Assembly (NCBI GenBank): GCA_032622095.1
Contig: CP136061.1
Coordinates: 6,704,734 to 6,768,733 of the forward strand
Length of the DNA: 64,000 bases
Source of the DNA: Siphonodentalium dalli
Lineage: Eukaryota > Mollusca > Scaphopoda > Gadilida > Siphonodentaliidae
Direction of reading: 5' to 3'
The position numbers and the translations under genes were made by a program. Positions 53,688 through 64,000 of the stretch are shown here, piece after piece. Within the stretch, counting starts at the first letter, position 1, and each line of letters opens with the position of its first letter. Under the pieces are notes generated by a model. It searched no databases. It saw only the letters and a list, made by a program, of their open reading frames with translations, and was not told the DNA's origin.

Positions 53688-54484
53688 CTGAAAATTCACA
53701 AAAGACGGATGAATTAATTATTCAGATTGTAGAAAAACAAGCCAAAAATATCTTGTTTATAGTTAAGACAATGCCATATGAATCTATATTCTAGCTAATG
53801 CCCGTAGAGATCATATTCCACCAGTACAAAACCTTGTAACTTTTTGCAGTTTTGACAGGGAACCTTATAAAGTCGAAACAATAATGCGGGGAATATATTT
53901 CTTCGTTATTATCTGTTCCTTAATAATGTACTTCACTGTAGGTGAAATTCCCAATTCAAAATTTCACGATTTAAACGAATTTGTGAGCAATTTTGCTTTG
54001 TGTCGCTTACAATTTCAGAATTTCTCCTGGGTAATTAATATGTTTTTTTGCGATATCAGCTTACAGAAGTCAGAGAAAAGCATGCAATTTTGAGTTGGGA
54101 CAGTCACCGTCAGTGAAGTACATTATACTAGTGATATGGTTCTTGTCCAGCATGCAGTGAGTGGTGGAACGACAGATAAAACAATATATAATGGTGTGTC
54201 AGAAAATGGTCACCCATGACAAAAATACCGGCACTGTTGACAAAAACATCCATTATTTTTAAAAAAAGAACTACTTGCTATTTACAATTAAATGTACTTG
54301 GAAGCCAAATATTACCCCAAGCCGCCACAGAAATTTTAGCCCAAAATTTCCCAGAATAAGCATCCGATGGAGGAAAACGTAAAGGGTGGTGTAGAGATGA
54401 TTTGCCAAGGAAGCTGAACGGGGATAGTCAACGAGGCCCCTACAAGTTCTTGGCTCTTCCATACATATTTTAAGAATTACTATG
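53688..54484. other. Gap, nothing recognised
   Basis: Small frames (53884-54093 plus, 54271-54462 minus) have no motif and no splice support that I can see. Confidence 0.5.
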
Positions 54485-55154
54485 TTGTGAAATAGTTATG
54501 TCTCTGGCAATACCCTTATTCGACTTTGTGATGCCATTTTCACAAATCTGTCACCCAAGGTAATTTTATACCAAATATAAGCAAAATAGGCCATTTCATT
54601 CTTGCATAGAAGACGTATCATGAATTACTATGGAGAGAAAGAGTACTGTAGCTGGCCTTGCACCTACTTGACCTGGTGACCCTGATTAAACAAATCTGAA
54701 TCACACATCACCAAAGGAGCCTCAATATTAAATGTGAACTAAATAGAGCTGGTGGTTCTTTCAAAGAACACTTTTCAAGTTTGCCAAATATGTTCTGGTG
54801 AAGTGGTGGGTGTGGGAGAGTTAAATGTCCTGTTGAAAAGATTTGAACAATACATATGATAGATTGATGTTGTAATTGGAAATTAATGACCTCTAGCAGA
54901 TCTCCAGGAAATGTTTATAAAAATGTCAGACTTCACTAGCAATTTTTAATAGTTTTTGGAGTTATGTCCCTGCCCACATTTGACCCAGTGACCTCATTTG
55001 AACAAATCTGAATGTGAGTACCCTAGGCAATATCCACACCAAATATGAACCCATACTGTCTTATGGTTCCAGAGGAGAAGTTTAAAGAATTGTTGACGGA
55101 CGGACGAGGAGTGATGACTATAGCTCCACCGGAGACTTCGTCTCAGGTGAGCCA
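54485..55154. mobile_element. HP-ii hairpin-tailed repeat
   Basis: 'TTATGTCCCTGCCCACATTT' type modules, GACGGACGGACGAGG and the terminal hairpin at 55121-55154, identical in core to 15601-15634. Confidence 0.82.
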
Positions 55155-56369
55155 AAAACTACTGAAATTATAGAATGACCCCCCCCCCCCCCCCTTTGGA
55201 TCCCAGAATGCAACAGAATTCAAACTTTTTTAATGGAAGGGGAAGAACTCCATCTTTAATATATAGAGTTATTCCCCCTGCATTGAAAATAATTTAGCTT
55301 TTTACTGCAATCTAGATGACAAAACTCTTTGGCAACTCAATAAAAACATCATGTCCACAGTTTATTATACTGGATAAGTTGATAATACAATGTTTTGGAG
55401 CTTCCTCTTTCAAATGGTATATAATATGGATTACATTTTATATAATGTAATCTGTTTTATATTCATTTTAGTCTAAATAATTCATTTTGAGAAAACAAAT
55501 TACATCTCATTGAACAAATCTGCTAATTCCACCCCCTCAACCCATGGGGACATCCCTGCAAGAATAGGACATCTGTGATTTATTTGGATGCTTGTCTACA
55601 TTTGCCTAACAATATTTAATTAACCTTGAAAGCCAGTGCATTCTCTTAGGTGAGGCTACCTATGGGACACTCGCATATATAAGACAATGCACTGCAATGC
55701 AATGCACTGATACTAGTACCTTGTTATAAATTAATAAATATTGGACAAATATTAAAACTAGGAGCTCATTTCTCTTGATCAATGGTCTATTATTTTATAT
55801 TCATTTTATTTTAGTATATGTAATTGGTTTTGGAAAAAAAATTACATCTCAATGAACAAATCTGAGAAATTTGCCCCCTCCCCAAACATATGTGGGGACA
55901 TCCCTGCGAGAATAGGACACGTGTGATTTATTTGGATGTCTGACTATATTGGCCTAACAATATTTCCTTGATCTTGAACCCCAATGTATTCTCTTATATA
56001 TAGGAGAATACACTGGTGCAGGGTCTTTATTGCTGTACCAGCATAGCTCTGGTAATGAAATGGTTAATACTAATACTAATAATAAATGTGTAAACTGTCA
56101 AACAGTTAGAGTTGTATTTGAGATTGCTGTAAACACATAGGATTAAATTTCATTCACACACCTCTTTCTCTCTTAGCCTGATAAATGTGGATATTGAGAT
56201 AAAAGTTAATTACTTTATAATGACTGGACACACAGCTGTGAGAACTGTGAGAAGTAAGGCTGGTCAGTTCCTGACATGTCATATAACTAAAGTGTAAGGC
56301 TTTTAATGGGGTGAACCTTGCAGGGATCTGGTGTGGGGTGGCAAGGATTTAAAACAAGGATTTAAATTA
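55155..56369. repeat. 350-bp duplication with TTAA-3 remnants
   Basis: 'ACATCTCATTGAACAAATCT', 'GGGGACATCCCTGC' and 'GTGATTTATTTGGATG' occur at about 55500-55600 and 55845-55945. Each is followed by hairpin pieces of TTAA-3 (55610-55690, 55950-56065). Confidence 0.65.
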
Positions 56370-56924
56370 AAAAAAAAATTAAGAGTTATGTCCCTGTGCC
56401 CTGGCTCTGCCCCTATTTGACCCAGTGACCCCATTTGAACAAATCTGAACCCCAGTCACACAAGGACTCTCCATACCAAATGTAAGCTAAATCAGTCAAA
56501 TGGTTCAAAAGAAGAAGTCATTCTAAGAATTACTATAGAGGAATAGAGTTATGGCCCTGGTTTCTCAACTAATCAACCTGGTGATCTCATTTTAACAAAT
56601 CTGAAAGTGAGTCAACTAGGGAACATCCACACCAAATATGAATCCATACGGCCTTATAGTTCAGTAAAAGAAGTCGTTTAAGAATTACTATGGAGGAATA
56701 GAGTTATGGCCCTGCTTTCACAACTATTTCACCCAGTGACCTCATTTGAACAAATCTGAATGTGATTCACCTAGGGAACATCCACACCAAATATGAACAC
56801 GTTACGTCTTACGGTTCGGGACGAGAAGATGATTCTTGACGGACGGACGCTAAGACAGACGGACGGACGACGGACGAGGAGTGATGACTATAGCTCCACC
56901 GGAGACTTCGTCTCAGGTGAGCTA
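56370..56924. mobile_element. HP-ii hairpin-tailed repeat, longest copy
   Basis: Three modules of about 155 bp ('GAGTTATGGCCCTG', 'ACCCAGTGACC'), GACGGACGG tract and the terminal hairpin at 56891-56924. Confidence 0.85.
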
Positions 56925-56935
56925 AAAAGGCCGCT

Positions 56936-57710
56936 TGGCCACAGTGTCCCCCAAACCGGTGGCTTCATTTGGAGCGGAGGCTTTGTAGAAGTATACTATA
57001 TGGATAAGACACTTGTGCATTGTCTCATTACTGACATGCATACAAATAACCAAATCTTAAACAAAACTCTTAAAGTCAACATATAAACTCAAATTGGCAC
57101 AAAATGAAGAAAATTACAAGAAAAATTGAATTTTCTAAGTCGAAAAGCCCATAACTCTGAGAAAAATCATCGGTTCAAACTCAAATTCGAACTTGACCTG
57201 TATCGTGATATGCATGATCCACAAAAACTTGGTATTTGCAATTAAAGAATCCAAACTTGAGATATCATCCGGAAACCGAAAAAGTGAGAAATTTTCTAAG
57301 TAAAACAAGTCGAAAAAGGGCCACAACTCTCGCAAAAATGGGCGGAGCATATCCATATTCGAACTTGACCTGTACATAGGGCTGATAAACTCATATATAC
57401 CAAATTTGGTTCAGATATGATCACACAAACTGAAGTTATCATCCGGAAACCAGAAAATTACAAGATTCTAAGTAAAAAAAGGGCCATAACTCTCGCTAAA
57501 ATTGGCGGAGCAAACCCATATTCGAACTTGACATGTATTTTGGTCTGAAAAACTCACCTATGAAATTTGCTTTTGATCTAATAACCGAAACTAAAGTTAT
57601 CATCCGGAAACCATTTCCGGACGCACACACGCACGTCCAGACGGACACACTGACGGACACCGGCTATTTTAATAGTCCCCCGAATTTTTTTTTCCGGGGG
57701 ACAATAATTT
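56936..57710. mobile_element. HP-iv hairpin-tailed repeat
   Basis: Starts near 'GTGTCCCCCAAACCGGTGGC'. It has 'GGGCCATAACTCTCG' modules with 'GTTATCATCCGGAAACC', a CAGACGGACACACTGACGG stretch, and the hairpin GTCCCCCG-AATTTTTTTTTC-CGGGGGAC (57675-57702). Confidence 0.78.
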
Positions 57711-57744
57711 CTTGTTCAGAATTAGATAGATCTGATATCATCTG

Positions 57745-58160
57745 ACATTAGGCCAATGTATTCTCTTATATATGCGAGGATCACTATGGGAGACTCGCAT
57801 ATATAAGAGAATTCACTGCCTTACAAGGTCAAAGTAAATATTGTTAGGTCAATGTATTCTCTTTTATATGCGAGGACACCTATGGGAGACTAACATATAT
57901 AAGAGAATTCACTGGCTTACAAGGTCAAGGTAAATATTGTTAGGTCAATGTATTCTCTTTTATATGCGAGGACACCTATGGGAGACTAACATATATAAGA
58001 GAATTCACTGGCTTACAAGGTCAAGGTAAATATTGTTAGGTCAATGTATTCTCTTTTATATGCGAGGACACCTATGGGAGACTAACATATATAAGAGAAT
58101 TCACTGGCTTACAAGGTCAAGGTAAATATTGTTAGGCCAATGTATTCTCTTATATATGTG
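57745..58160. repeat. 96-bp hairpin array, about four units
   Basis: 'TTGTTAGGTCAATGTATTCT' starts at 57841, 57937, 58033 and 58129, each 96 bp apart; a diverged unit precedes. The units are the TTAA-3 hairpin plus 'GGTCAAGGTAAATA'. Confidence 0.9.
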
Positions 58161-58432
58161 GGAGACATGCACAGTTTTGCAAAATACTCGGGAAGCTCCA
58201 GTCATGAAAGGGTTAACATAGCTTTGCCTTAAAAATAACTCATTTTCGACGAATTTGGTAATAAACAATATTCACTGCAATATGCACCAAATAAGGAAAT
58301 CCCTAACATCATCCTCTTACAACAACGGTATCTCAACAAATTAGTCAATATAATATACAATTGATTGCCGTGCGTCCTGAAGTGAAACAGGATATATATG
58401 TAAACAATTCAATGAAACATCTCACAGCTGTC
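58161..58432. other. TTAA-3 right end, then unrecognised intron sequence
   Basis: 'AAGCTCCAGTCATGAAAGGG' + TTAA at 58191-58214. Nothing else identified. Confidence 0.5.
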
Positions 58433-58440
58433 TGTAACAG

Positions 58441-58877
58441 CAAGCCTGATTATAGTGTGTCTGTCACTCGCAGAATGAGGTCCCCAGAGGGTGAATTTAG
58501 TGATTCTATCCTGCATAGCGGGTTAGCATCACCAAATTCACCCTCTAAGAACCTCACTCTGCTTAGGTCTCATCTTTTGGGAAGTATCTATAGTCTCAAA
58601 TTTCTCATTACTTCTTCCCTTCTGGGAAGTTTCTATATCCCCTAATTTGCAGAAGATAAAATGTATAATCGAGGTTCCCAATAGGTGTATATCACAATAT
58701 TCACATTTTGGAAACTTCAATCTGAGTCTATGTCTACCATAGCAGATGAGGCCATACAGAATGAGGTCCCCAGAGGGTGAATTTGGTAATGCTAGCCCAC
58801 TGTGCGGTATAGCGTCATTAAATTCACCCTCTGGGGACCTCATTTTGCAGCTGACAGACACACTATAATCAGGCTTG
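58441..58877. mobile_element. hAT-D MITE with perfect 8-bp duplication
   Basis: Ends CAAGCCTGATTATAGTGTGT / ACACTATAATCAGGCTTG with TGTAACAG on both sides (58433-58440, 58878-58885). Two inner hairpin modules (GAGGTCCCCAGAGGGTGAAT and inverse). It defines the hAT-D family. Confidence 0.92.
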
Positions 58878-59162
58878 TGTAACAGGATGTCAGATATCAC
58901 TTCTGTCCTCCAGACATTGTAGAAATTATTTGCTGACAGATGGTAATTAATAAATCTGCCCCCATCTACAATCCATATATGGACAGCATTAGAGTGGTTG
59001 TCGGGGTATTGTAGATAAATATTGTAATATACATGATCTAAGAATTATCGGTGGCCAGAACATCCCAGTAGAATTCTCAAGAGGCTGATGGGGCAATATA
59101 ATTTTTTTTATTTTGTATAGCATTTTGCAGCACTAGATATATTTTGTATAGCATCCCCTATA

Positions 59163-59302
59163 CAGTAATGTCCTAAATAATCGACTCCTTAACCACAGAA
59201 AGCTTTCCGATGCATTGCAACAAGCCATATTTCCAACTAAATCCTGAAAATTTACCCATAATTCTGCTGTGGTTAAGGAGTTGATTATTTAAGGAATTAC
59301 TG
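59163..59302. mobile_element. TA-1 MITE, left arm shortened
   Basis: Ends CAGTAATG / AATTACTG with TA on both sides; part of the left arm is missing. Confidence 0.8.
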
Positions 59303-59522
59303 TACATGTACATCGAAGTGAGGTCTGAGAATAAGGTGTGACGTTTGCAGAATGAGGTCCGCAGAGGGTGAATTTAGTGACCCTACCCTACCCCCCACAA
59401 TAGATAGATTTTATATAGCATTCCCTACCAATACATGTTTTTTTCATTGTAAATTTGTTAGCAGAAATTGGAAATTGCAACGCAAATCGAGTTAAATCGA
59501 GCCTTGGCTGGAGCTCTCCATG

Positions 59523-59713
59523 CAAGCCTTGAAATAGTGTGCCAGTCATTTGCAGAATGAGGTCCCCAGAGGGTGAATTTAGTGATGCTACCCCGCATAG
59601 TGGGCTAGTATCACCAAATTCACCCTCTGGTAACCTCATTCTGCTGAGTTTTAAGCAGAATGACCTCTGGGGACCTCATTCTGCAAATGACAGACTCACT
59701 ATTTCAAGGCTTG
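59523..59713. mobile_element. Short hAT-D copy nested in the larger one
   Basis: CAAGCCTTGAAATAGTGTGC / CACTATTTCAAGGCTTG with hairpin modules but no middle part. Flanks TCTCCATG / TCTCCCATG suggest a duplication with one indel. Confidence 0.8.
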
Positions 59714-59939
59714 TCTCCCATGTCAGGAACCTTTAACCCTTCAATGACTGAAACTTCCTGTAATTTTGTGAAAACCCTGTGCCAACGCATTCTCTTATAT
59801 ACGGGCTAGCACCATTAAATTCACCCTCTGGGGACCTCATTCTACTTAGGCCTCATCTTCTCTGGAATGTTTCTTTATTTTCAAATTTCTATAGAAACTT
59901 CTTCACATAGATTTATTTCTTTTTTTTAATTTCTCTATA

Positions 59940-60439
59940 CAGGGGGGGGGTGAAAAAAAAAATTCCGGCATGTATGCCGGGGTGGGTGGGTGGTCAAAGC
60001 CACCAACAAGCAATTTTTTCCGCAACTAAAAAAAAAGATTCCTGCTTGTTTTTTAGTGTTTTGGCAATGAGCTGGGCTTCAAAACCACTTTGAATGAGAG
60101 AAATAATGTAATTCTAACTGTAAACTGACTGCAGGCAGTTATCGTATTGTATTTTGTTGCAAATTTTGAAATCCAAGATGGCCGCTGGCAGCCATGTTTT
60201 TTTGGCCGAATGACCTCAAAATGACTCATTCCTATTTACATATCCATGTTAACATCCATGATAAATAGTATGCACAGAAATTCATATACAGCAAATCTCT
60301 GTTTTAGTGTTAAAAGCGGGGGTGGGTGTCAAAAAATGGTCGGAAAAAAATTTGGCGGTGGGGGTGGGTGGGTACAAAAAATGATCGAAAGGGAAAAAAT
60401 GCCATACGTGCCTGAAATTTTTTTCCGACCCCCCCCCTG
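59940..60439. mobile_element. hAT-like element with CAGGGGGGGGGT ends
   Basis: The left end is CAGGGGGGGGGTG then A-run and TTCCGGCATG. The right end is TGCCTGAAATTTTTTTCCGA then CCCCCCCCCTG. CTCTATA (or CTCTATAC) flanks both sides. It contains an HP-v scrap (60164-60275). Confidence 0.72.
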
Positions 60440-60758
60440 CTCTATACAGTAAAACCTCAAAATACCGGACCCTCTGCAATCCGGATCCATCCCCAATCTG
60501 AATGAATTGTACAGTCCCGAATTCACCCACGTGCATTCTCACTAAAAATTACCTCTAAAATCCGGAACCTCCCAATTCCAAATATCGGACGGGTTTGTCA
60601 GTCCATAATTAAGCGAACACTGATTATTACCTCTGAATACCGGACGAGACGAGACGAGAGTGCATAATGGTATAGCGATTACGTACTCCAGTATAAGCAG
60701 ACTGTTTAATTAGCGTTCTTTTGTTCGGCGTATGCTTTGAACCGGATTGTAACAACAG

Positions 60759-61362
60759 TAGGGCTGCAACGATACGCCCACCTCACGATTCGATACGTAT
60801 CACGATTTTTTGAACGATACGATACATATCGCGATACATTCCAGACTGAAAATTGGACCGGTTAAATTTACAACTTTTGATTGTTCTGTTGCATTCTGTC
60901 TACTATTCTTAAGCCATGTACTGGAATTATGACCCCACTTGATGTTATACCATCTCGGCAGCCTGTACAGTTATTTGGCAATCAAAGATTCCTAACTTAA
61001 GGCTGAAGGGATCACTCTCAACTAAAAAGGTGCCAACAATTTTTTGAGTTATACCGCCAGGCCCGTCTCCGACCGGCTGAGAACTTTTATCATGCGATAC
61101 TTCCAACATGTTAATTTGTTATTGAATATTGATTTTAAATGTCAAATATATTCAACTGACCCCCGGGATAGCGGAAGGACAATTTTGATTGGTTAACAGA
61201 AAAGAAAAATACAGAATCATTGCGGTTACAGTCAATGAAAAGTGTCCTCTCTTGAGTGCTTGGGCGACAATAATGCGGATCGAAAATGTACCGGAATAAT
61301 TACGAAACAAACCGCGTATCGCACCGCCGGTAAACATCGCGCGGTGAATCATTGCAACCCTA
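60759..61362. mobile_element. hAT MITE nested in the pogo element
   Basis: Ends TAGGGCTGCAACGAT / ATCATTGCAACCCTA with perfect AACAACAG duplication (60751-60758, 61363-61370). No transposase frame. Confidence 0.93.
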
Positions 61363-61581
61363 AACAACAGGAGTCTGAATAGATATCTACGCTCATTTCA
61401 CACATTGAGTGAACAATGGTGATTTCACAGATCGAGAATTTGAGCACTGACATATTGTTTTTGCAACAGTTATTGTGTTGAGTTAATTGGACTCTGTTTT
61501 TACAACCATTGTCAAAACACTAAATTGCTATAAGTGCACGATGTTGGCGTATAGTCAGCATAACAGTTTGAATCTTTCACA

Positions 61582-61910
61582 ATGACTGACCCTTCACGAA
61601 AACGACATCGAACAGAGTTAACTCTTGACCAGAAAGTCAAAGTTATTAAAGATCTCAACGCCTAAGCCGATATGCAAAGAACTAAGTGTTAAGTATGGCA
61701 TCGGCAAATCAACGATCAGCGACATCTTCAAGAACCGAGAAAAGATAATGCAATCTGTTGCACAAAGACATCCTGGATATGTTGAAGAAGTTCCAAAGCT
61801 TCGCGCTATCTAAAGACGAGATATCTGCCGGTCGTCATGGAGTTGAAATCCATGACGGAAGCGACGATAATGAAGTCAGCATGCGCCCACACCCAATCAA
61901 CGTTAGATAG
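61582..61910 (+). pseudogene. pogo/CENP-B-type transposase N-terminus, frameshifted
   Basis: Reads MTDPSRKRHRTELTLDQKVK, VIKDLN, then after a +1 shift near 61660 PICKELSVKYGIGKSTISDI, FKNREKI and QSVAQRHPGY. Family knowledge: this is the CENP-B/pogo psq-type helix-turn-helix ('LT...K..VI..L', 'ELA..YGI.KSTISDI.K'). The DDE catalytic domain is missing; a short acidic tail ending 'HPINVR' may be the original C-terminus. Inactive. Confidence 0.82.
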
Positions 61911-62439
61911 TTTCTTTCTAAAGTCGGACTAGTTGCACAAATCATATTCTATATATGTTTTATATAATTTGTTATGTTTGTATTTTACATGTATTTGGTA
62001 TTTCGTTCTCGTAATTATTCAATAAATTCTCATTAATCAATAATACAGTCTTGGTCATTCTTGGTATTAAACGGCGGCAAATTATCACCGACGGTGATGC
62101 GATTTTCGATAAACCGAACACCTCTCTAAACCGGACGGAAGGGCCAGTCCGAAGGGTGTTCGGTTTCACTGTATCCCCAAATTGGCAGACGACACATAAG
62201 CGAGGTTTCCAATGAGTGTACATCACAATACTCACCATTTGGGAACTTCAATCTGAGTCTGTCTCCCATAGCAGATGAGGCCATGCAGAATGAGGTCCCC
62301 AGAGGGGGGAATTTGGTGATGCTAGCCCACTATGCAGGATTCACCCTCTGGGGACCTCATTCTGCAAATGACAGGCACACTAAACTCAGGCATGTGTGGA
62401 TTCCTGACCCAGTATCATTTTAATCTTATCCAGTACATA

Positions 62440-62645
62440 CAGTAACGCCCTAAGTAATCGACCTCTTAACCACAGCAGAATTATGGGTAACTTTTCAGGA
62501 TTTAGTCGGAAATATGGCTTGTTGCCATTCGTCGGAAAGCTCTCGGGGAGAGCTTTCCGATGAATGGCAACAAGCCATATTTCCGACTAAAAAGTTACCC
62601 ATAATTCTGCTGTGGTTATGAGGTCGATTACTTAGGGCATTACTG
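62440..62645. mobile_element. TA-1 MITE
   Basis: Full palindrome; ends CAGTAACGCCC / GGCATTACTG with TA on both sides. Confidence 0.88.
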
Positions 62646-62719
62646 TATGTAAACAGCTATGTAATGAAAAAACATTTATGTGTGCCCAATTTTCCGTATT
62701 TTGGGCACAATATTAGCGA

Positions 62720-63725
62720 CAGTGTTGAAACAATTAGTGAATTTCAGAGTCGACTAGTCGAGGCCCAAAAGTCGCGTTGCGTCGACTAGTCGGTACCCGA
62801 TATCAAAACTTTCAAACATAACATTGTACGGAAAATTCATCGTACATGGCGTACACTGATGACTGATGCAATGACGGTCTATTGCGTTGCGCATTTCCCT
62901 GCATACACAACAATTTATTTGGGAAATAATACTGTAAACATCTTGATATTTATCCAACACACTGAATGTAATTATATAATTAGACATGTGGTGATAATGA
63001 TTAGAAACACGATCATTTATACAGGTTTTAAATTTAATATCAGCGTTCGAGATTATTTCGTTTAGTCACATGATCACCAATAAACCAGTGCCGAGCGGCG
63101 TCACTATAAAATGTTAATGTTCCGACTAAATACGCCCTATAGCATCAAACTCCATGCAGGGTTTACCTCCCTTGATGACTCGGTAATAGTATGACTGGTT
63201 CGCTCTGGTAGAGATTGCTATAGTACAGGCTATGTTGTAGAATACGATAGCCAGTTCTTAATGTCAGTATCATTTATATACGGTAGCACCAATGACGTCA
63301 CCTTAAGCGACCTTCACCCAGCGTCGCATCATAACCAGACGGTGCGAGATCAATTGAAATATACACAGTGTCTATATCAAAGCGGTCTCAGACAAACGAC
63401 AAAGCCGCGTCAATCATTGCCATCATGTCTTTGACCTCAAACGACGAGTGAGACATTGTGTTGACAATTTCATTCGTTCAATTAATAGTCGGGTCACCGG
63501 TCCGTGTGTGTCTATACTGGTAACACTGTCAATTCCGGGTGCCACCAAACGTTATACTTACCATAACTTACGCGCAGTTAACACCGTTTATGCCGGAATC
63601 GATCTTGAAAACGTTATACATGAAACTAATACAATATATTCCGACTAGTCAACGGCAAAATTCAGAGTCGACGTTCTGACATTTCAGCGTCGTCTACGAC
63701 TAGTCGATTAATCGTTTCAACGACT
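62720..63725. mobile_element. Old hAT-like element with CGACTAGTCG ends
   Basis: Left 'CAGTGTTGAAACAATTAGTG' and 'CGACTAGTCGA'; right 'CGACTAGTCGATTAATCG' and 'TTTCAAC'. These form imperfect inverted ends like those of common animal hAT elements. The 8-bp duplication is not clear. About 63130-63185 resembles repeat R1. No transposase. Confidence 0.6.
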
Positions 63726-63759
63726 TGAATTTGAATGAATATAAAGGCCTGTAGATATA

Positions 63760-63905
63760 CAGTAATGCTCTTATTAATCGACCTCTTAACCAAAGCAAGC
63801 GAGAGCTTTCCGATGAATGGCACCAAGCCATATTTCCAACTAAATCCTGAAAAGTTACCCATAATTCTGCTGTGATTAAGAGGTCGATTAATTAGAGAAT
63901 TACTG
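63760..63905. mobile_element. TA-1 MITE next to a TKT donor
   Basis: Partial left arm, ends CAGTAATGC / AATTACTG with TA on both sides; its right end is about 22 bp from the donor GT of the exon at 63929. Confidence 0.85.
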
Positions 63906-63928
63906 TATACCACGGAGTGGATACTAAC

Positions 63929-64000
63929 CCGAACGCTTCAGCTCGTTTCCTGTACAAATCAATATCATGTCCGTAAGCCGTGGCTTCACTCTGGCCAAGT
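63929..64000 (-). CDS. TKT: Transketolase, most 5' exon in window (partial)
   Basis: Reads LGQSEATAYGHDIDLYRKRA, EAF and GG|GTTAGT. The first base of the window's right edge is the last base of the codon before. Family knowledge: 'RLGQSDPAPLQHQ.DIY..RCEAFGW' is the corresponding part of animal transketolase (roughly residues 185-210), so about 180 N-terminal residues with the GDG cofactor motif lie beyond the window. The join GG|A restores G-W with the next exon. Confidence 0.94.

Larger units (their letters stand above)
60447..62171. mobile_element. pogo/Tigger-like element, internally deleted
   Basis: Ends CAGTAAAACCTC / GGTTTCACTG with TA on both sides (60445-60446, 62172-62173). 'ATACCGGAC' / 'AACCGGACGG' repeats lie near the ends. 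It holds the N-terminal part of a CENP-B-type transposase (61582 onward) and a nested hAT element (60759-61362). Confidence 0.82.
59332..62393. mobile_element. hAT-D copy broken up by later insertions
   Basis: Pieces at 59332-59394, 59806-59939 and 62174-62393 follow the order of the intact copies (hairpin left arm; 'GGGCTAGCACCATTAAATTC' and 'CTTCTTCACATAGATT'; 'GGCAGACGACACATAAGCGA' and right end). Between them lie a short hAT-D copy with TTAA-3 scraps (59523-59805), a G-tract element (59940-60439) and a pogo element (60447-62171). Confidence 0.75.

Overview
The window looks like AT-rich, repeat-dense DNA of an invertebrate animal, most likely a marine mollusc. That assignment is an inference. 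It rests on spliced metazoan genes with long introns, L2/CR1-type non-LTR retrotransposons, many short palindromic MITEs, and hairpin-tailed repeats with ACGG microsatellites and 'GGGCCATAACTC' modules, which resemble the 'pearl'-type elements known from bivalves. No bacterial operon, CRISPR array or viral genome was seen.

Two host genes are supported, both on the minus strand and in tandem. The first is transketolase (TKT). Eight exons cover roughly its C-terminal two thirds: 63929-64000 (continues beyond the window), 53560-53687, 48974-49170, 42134-42247, 36425-36632, 32168-32382, 29493-29709 and 22232-22404 with the stop. All junctions have AG/GT borders and the phases join without a frame break (1324 coding nt). 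The second is the first coding exon of IMMP2L, mitochondrial inner membrane protease subunit 2 (exon 5998-6123, coding 5998-6111), with the start codon and the catalytic-serine motif. Its remaining exons were not found and probably lie left of the window.

Everything else is repeats or mobile DNA. From left to right: a 70-bp satellite (1-2148); a MITE-rich stretch with a 54-bp tandem repeat (4720-5947); a broken LINE (12244-15145, minus); hairpin-tailed repeats; and a 5'-truncated L2-like element with an open reverse-transcriptase frame (22472-23860, plus) in the last TKT intron. Then come a 35-bp minisatellite (26545-28128) and a 97-bp array (28384-28930). Next are nested hAT, piggyBac-like (TTAA) and Helentron-like elements (32-41.5 kb), and a degenerate 5.9-kb DNA transposon with a Kyakuja/Dileera/Zisupton-like DDE transposase (42414-48349), which splits a minisatellite. 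The window ends with hAT and pogo elements nested in each other (58-64 kb).

Labels used below. TTAA-1 to TTAA-5 are five families of small elements inserted at TTAA. TA-1 is a long-palindrome MITE inserted at TA. HP-i to HP-v are five families that end in a hairpin after an ACGG-type microsatellite. A recurring theme is that short pieces from exon edges of TKT have been tandemly or locally duplicated into its introns.
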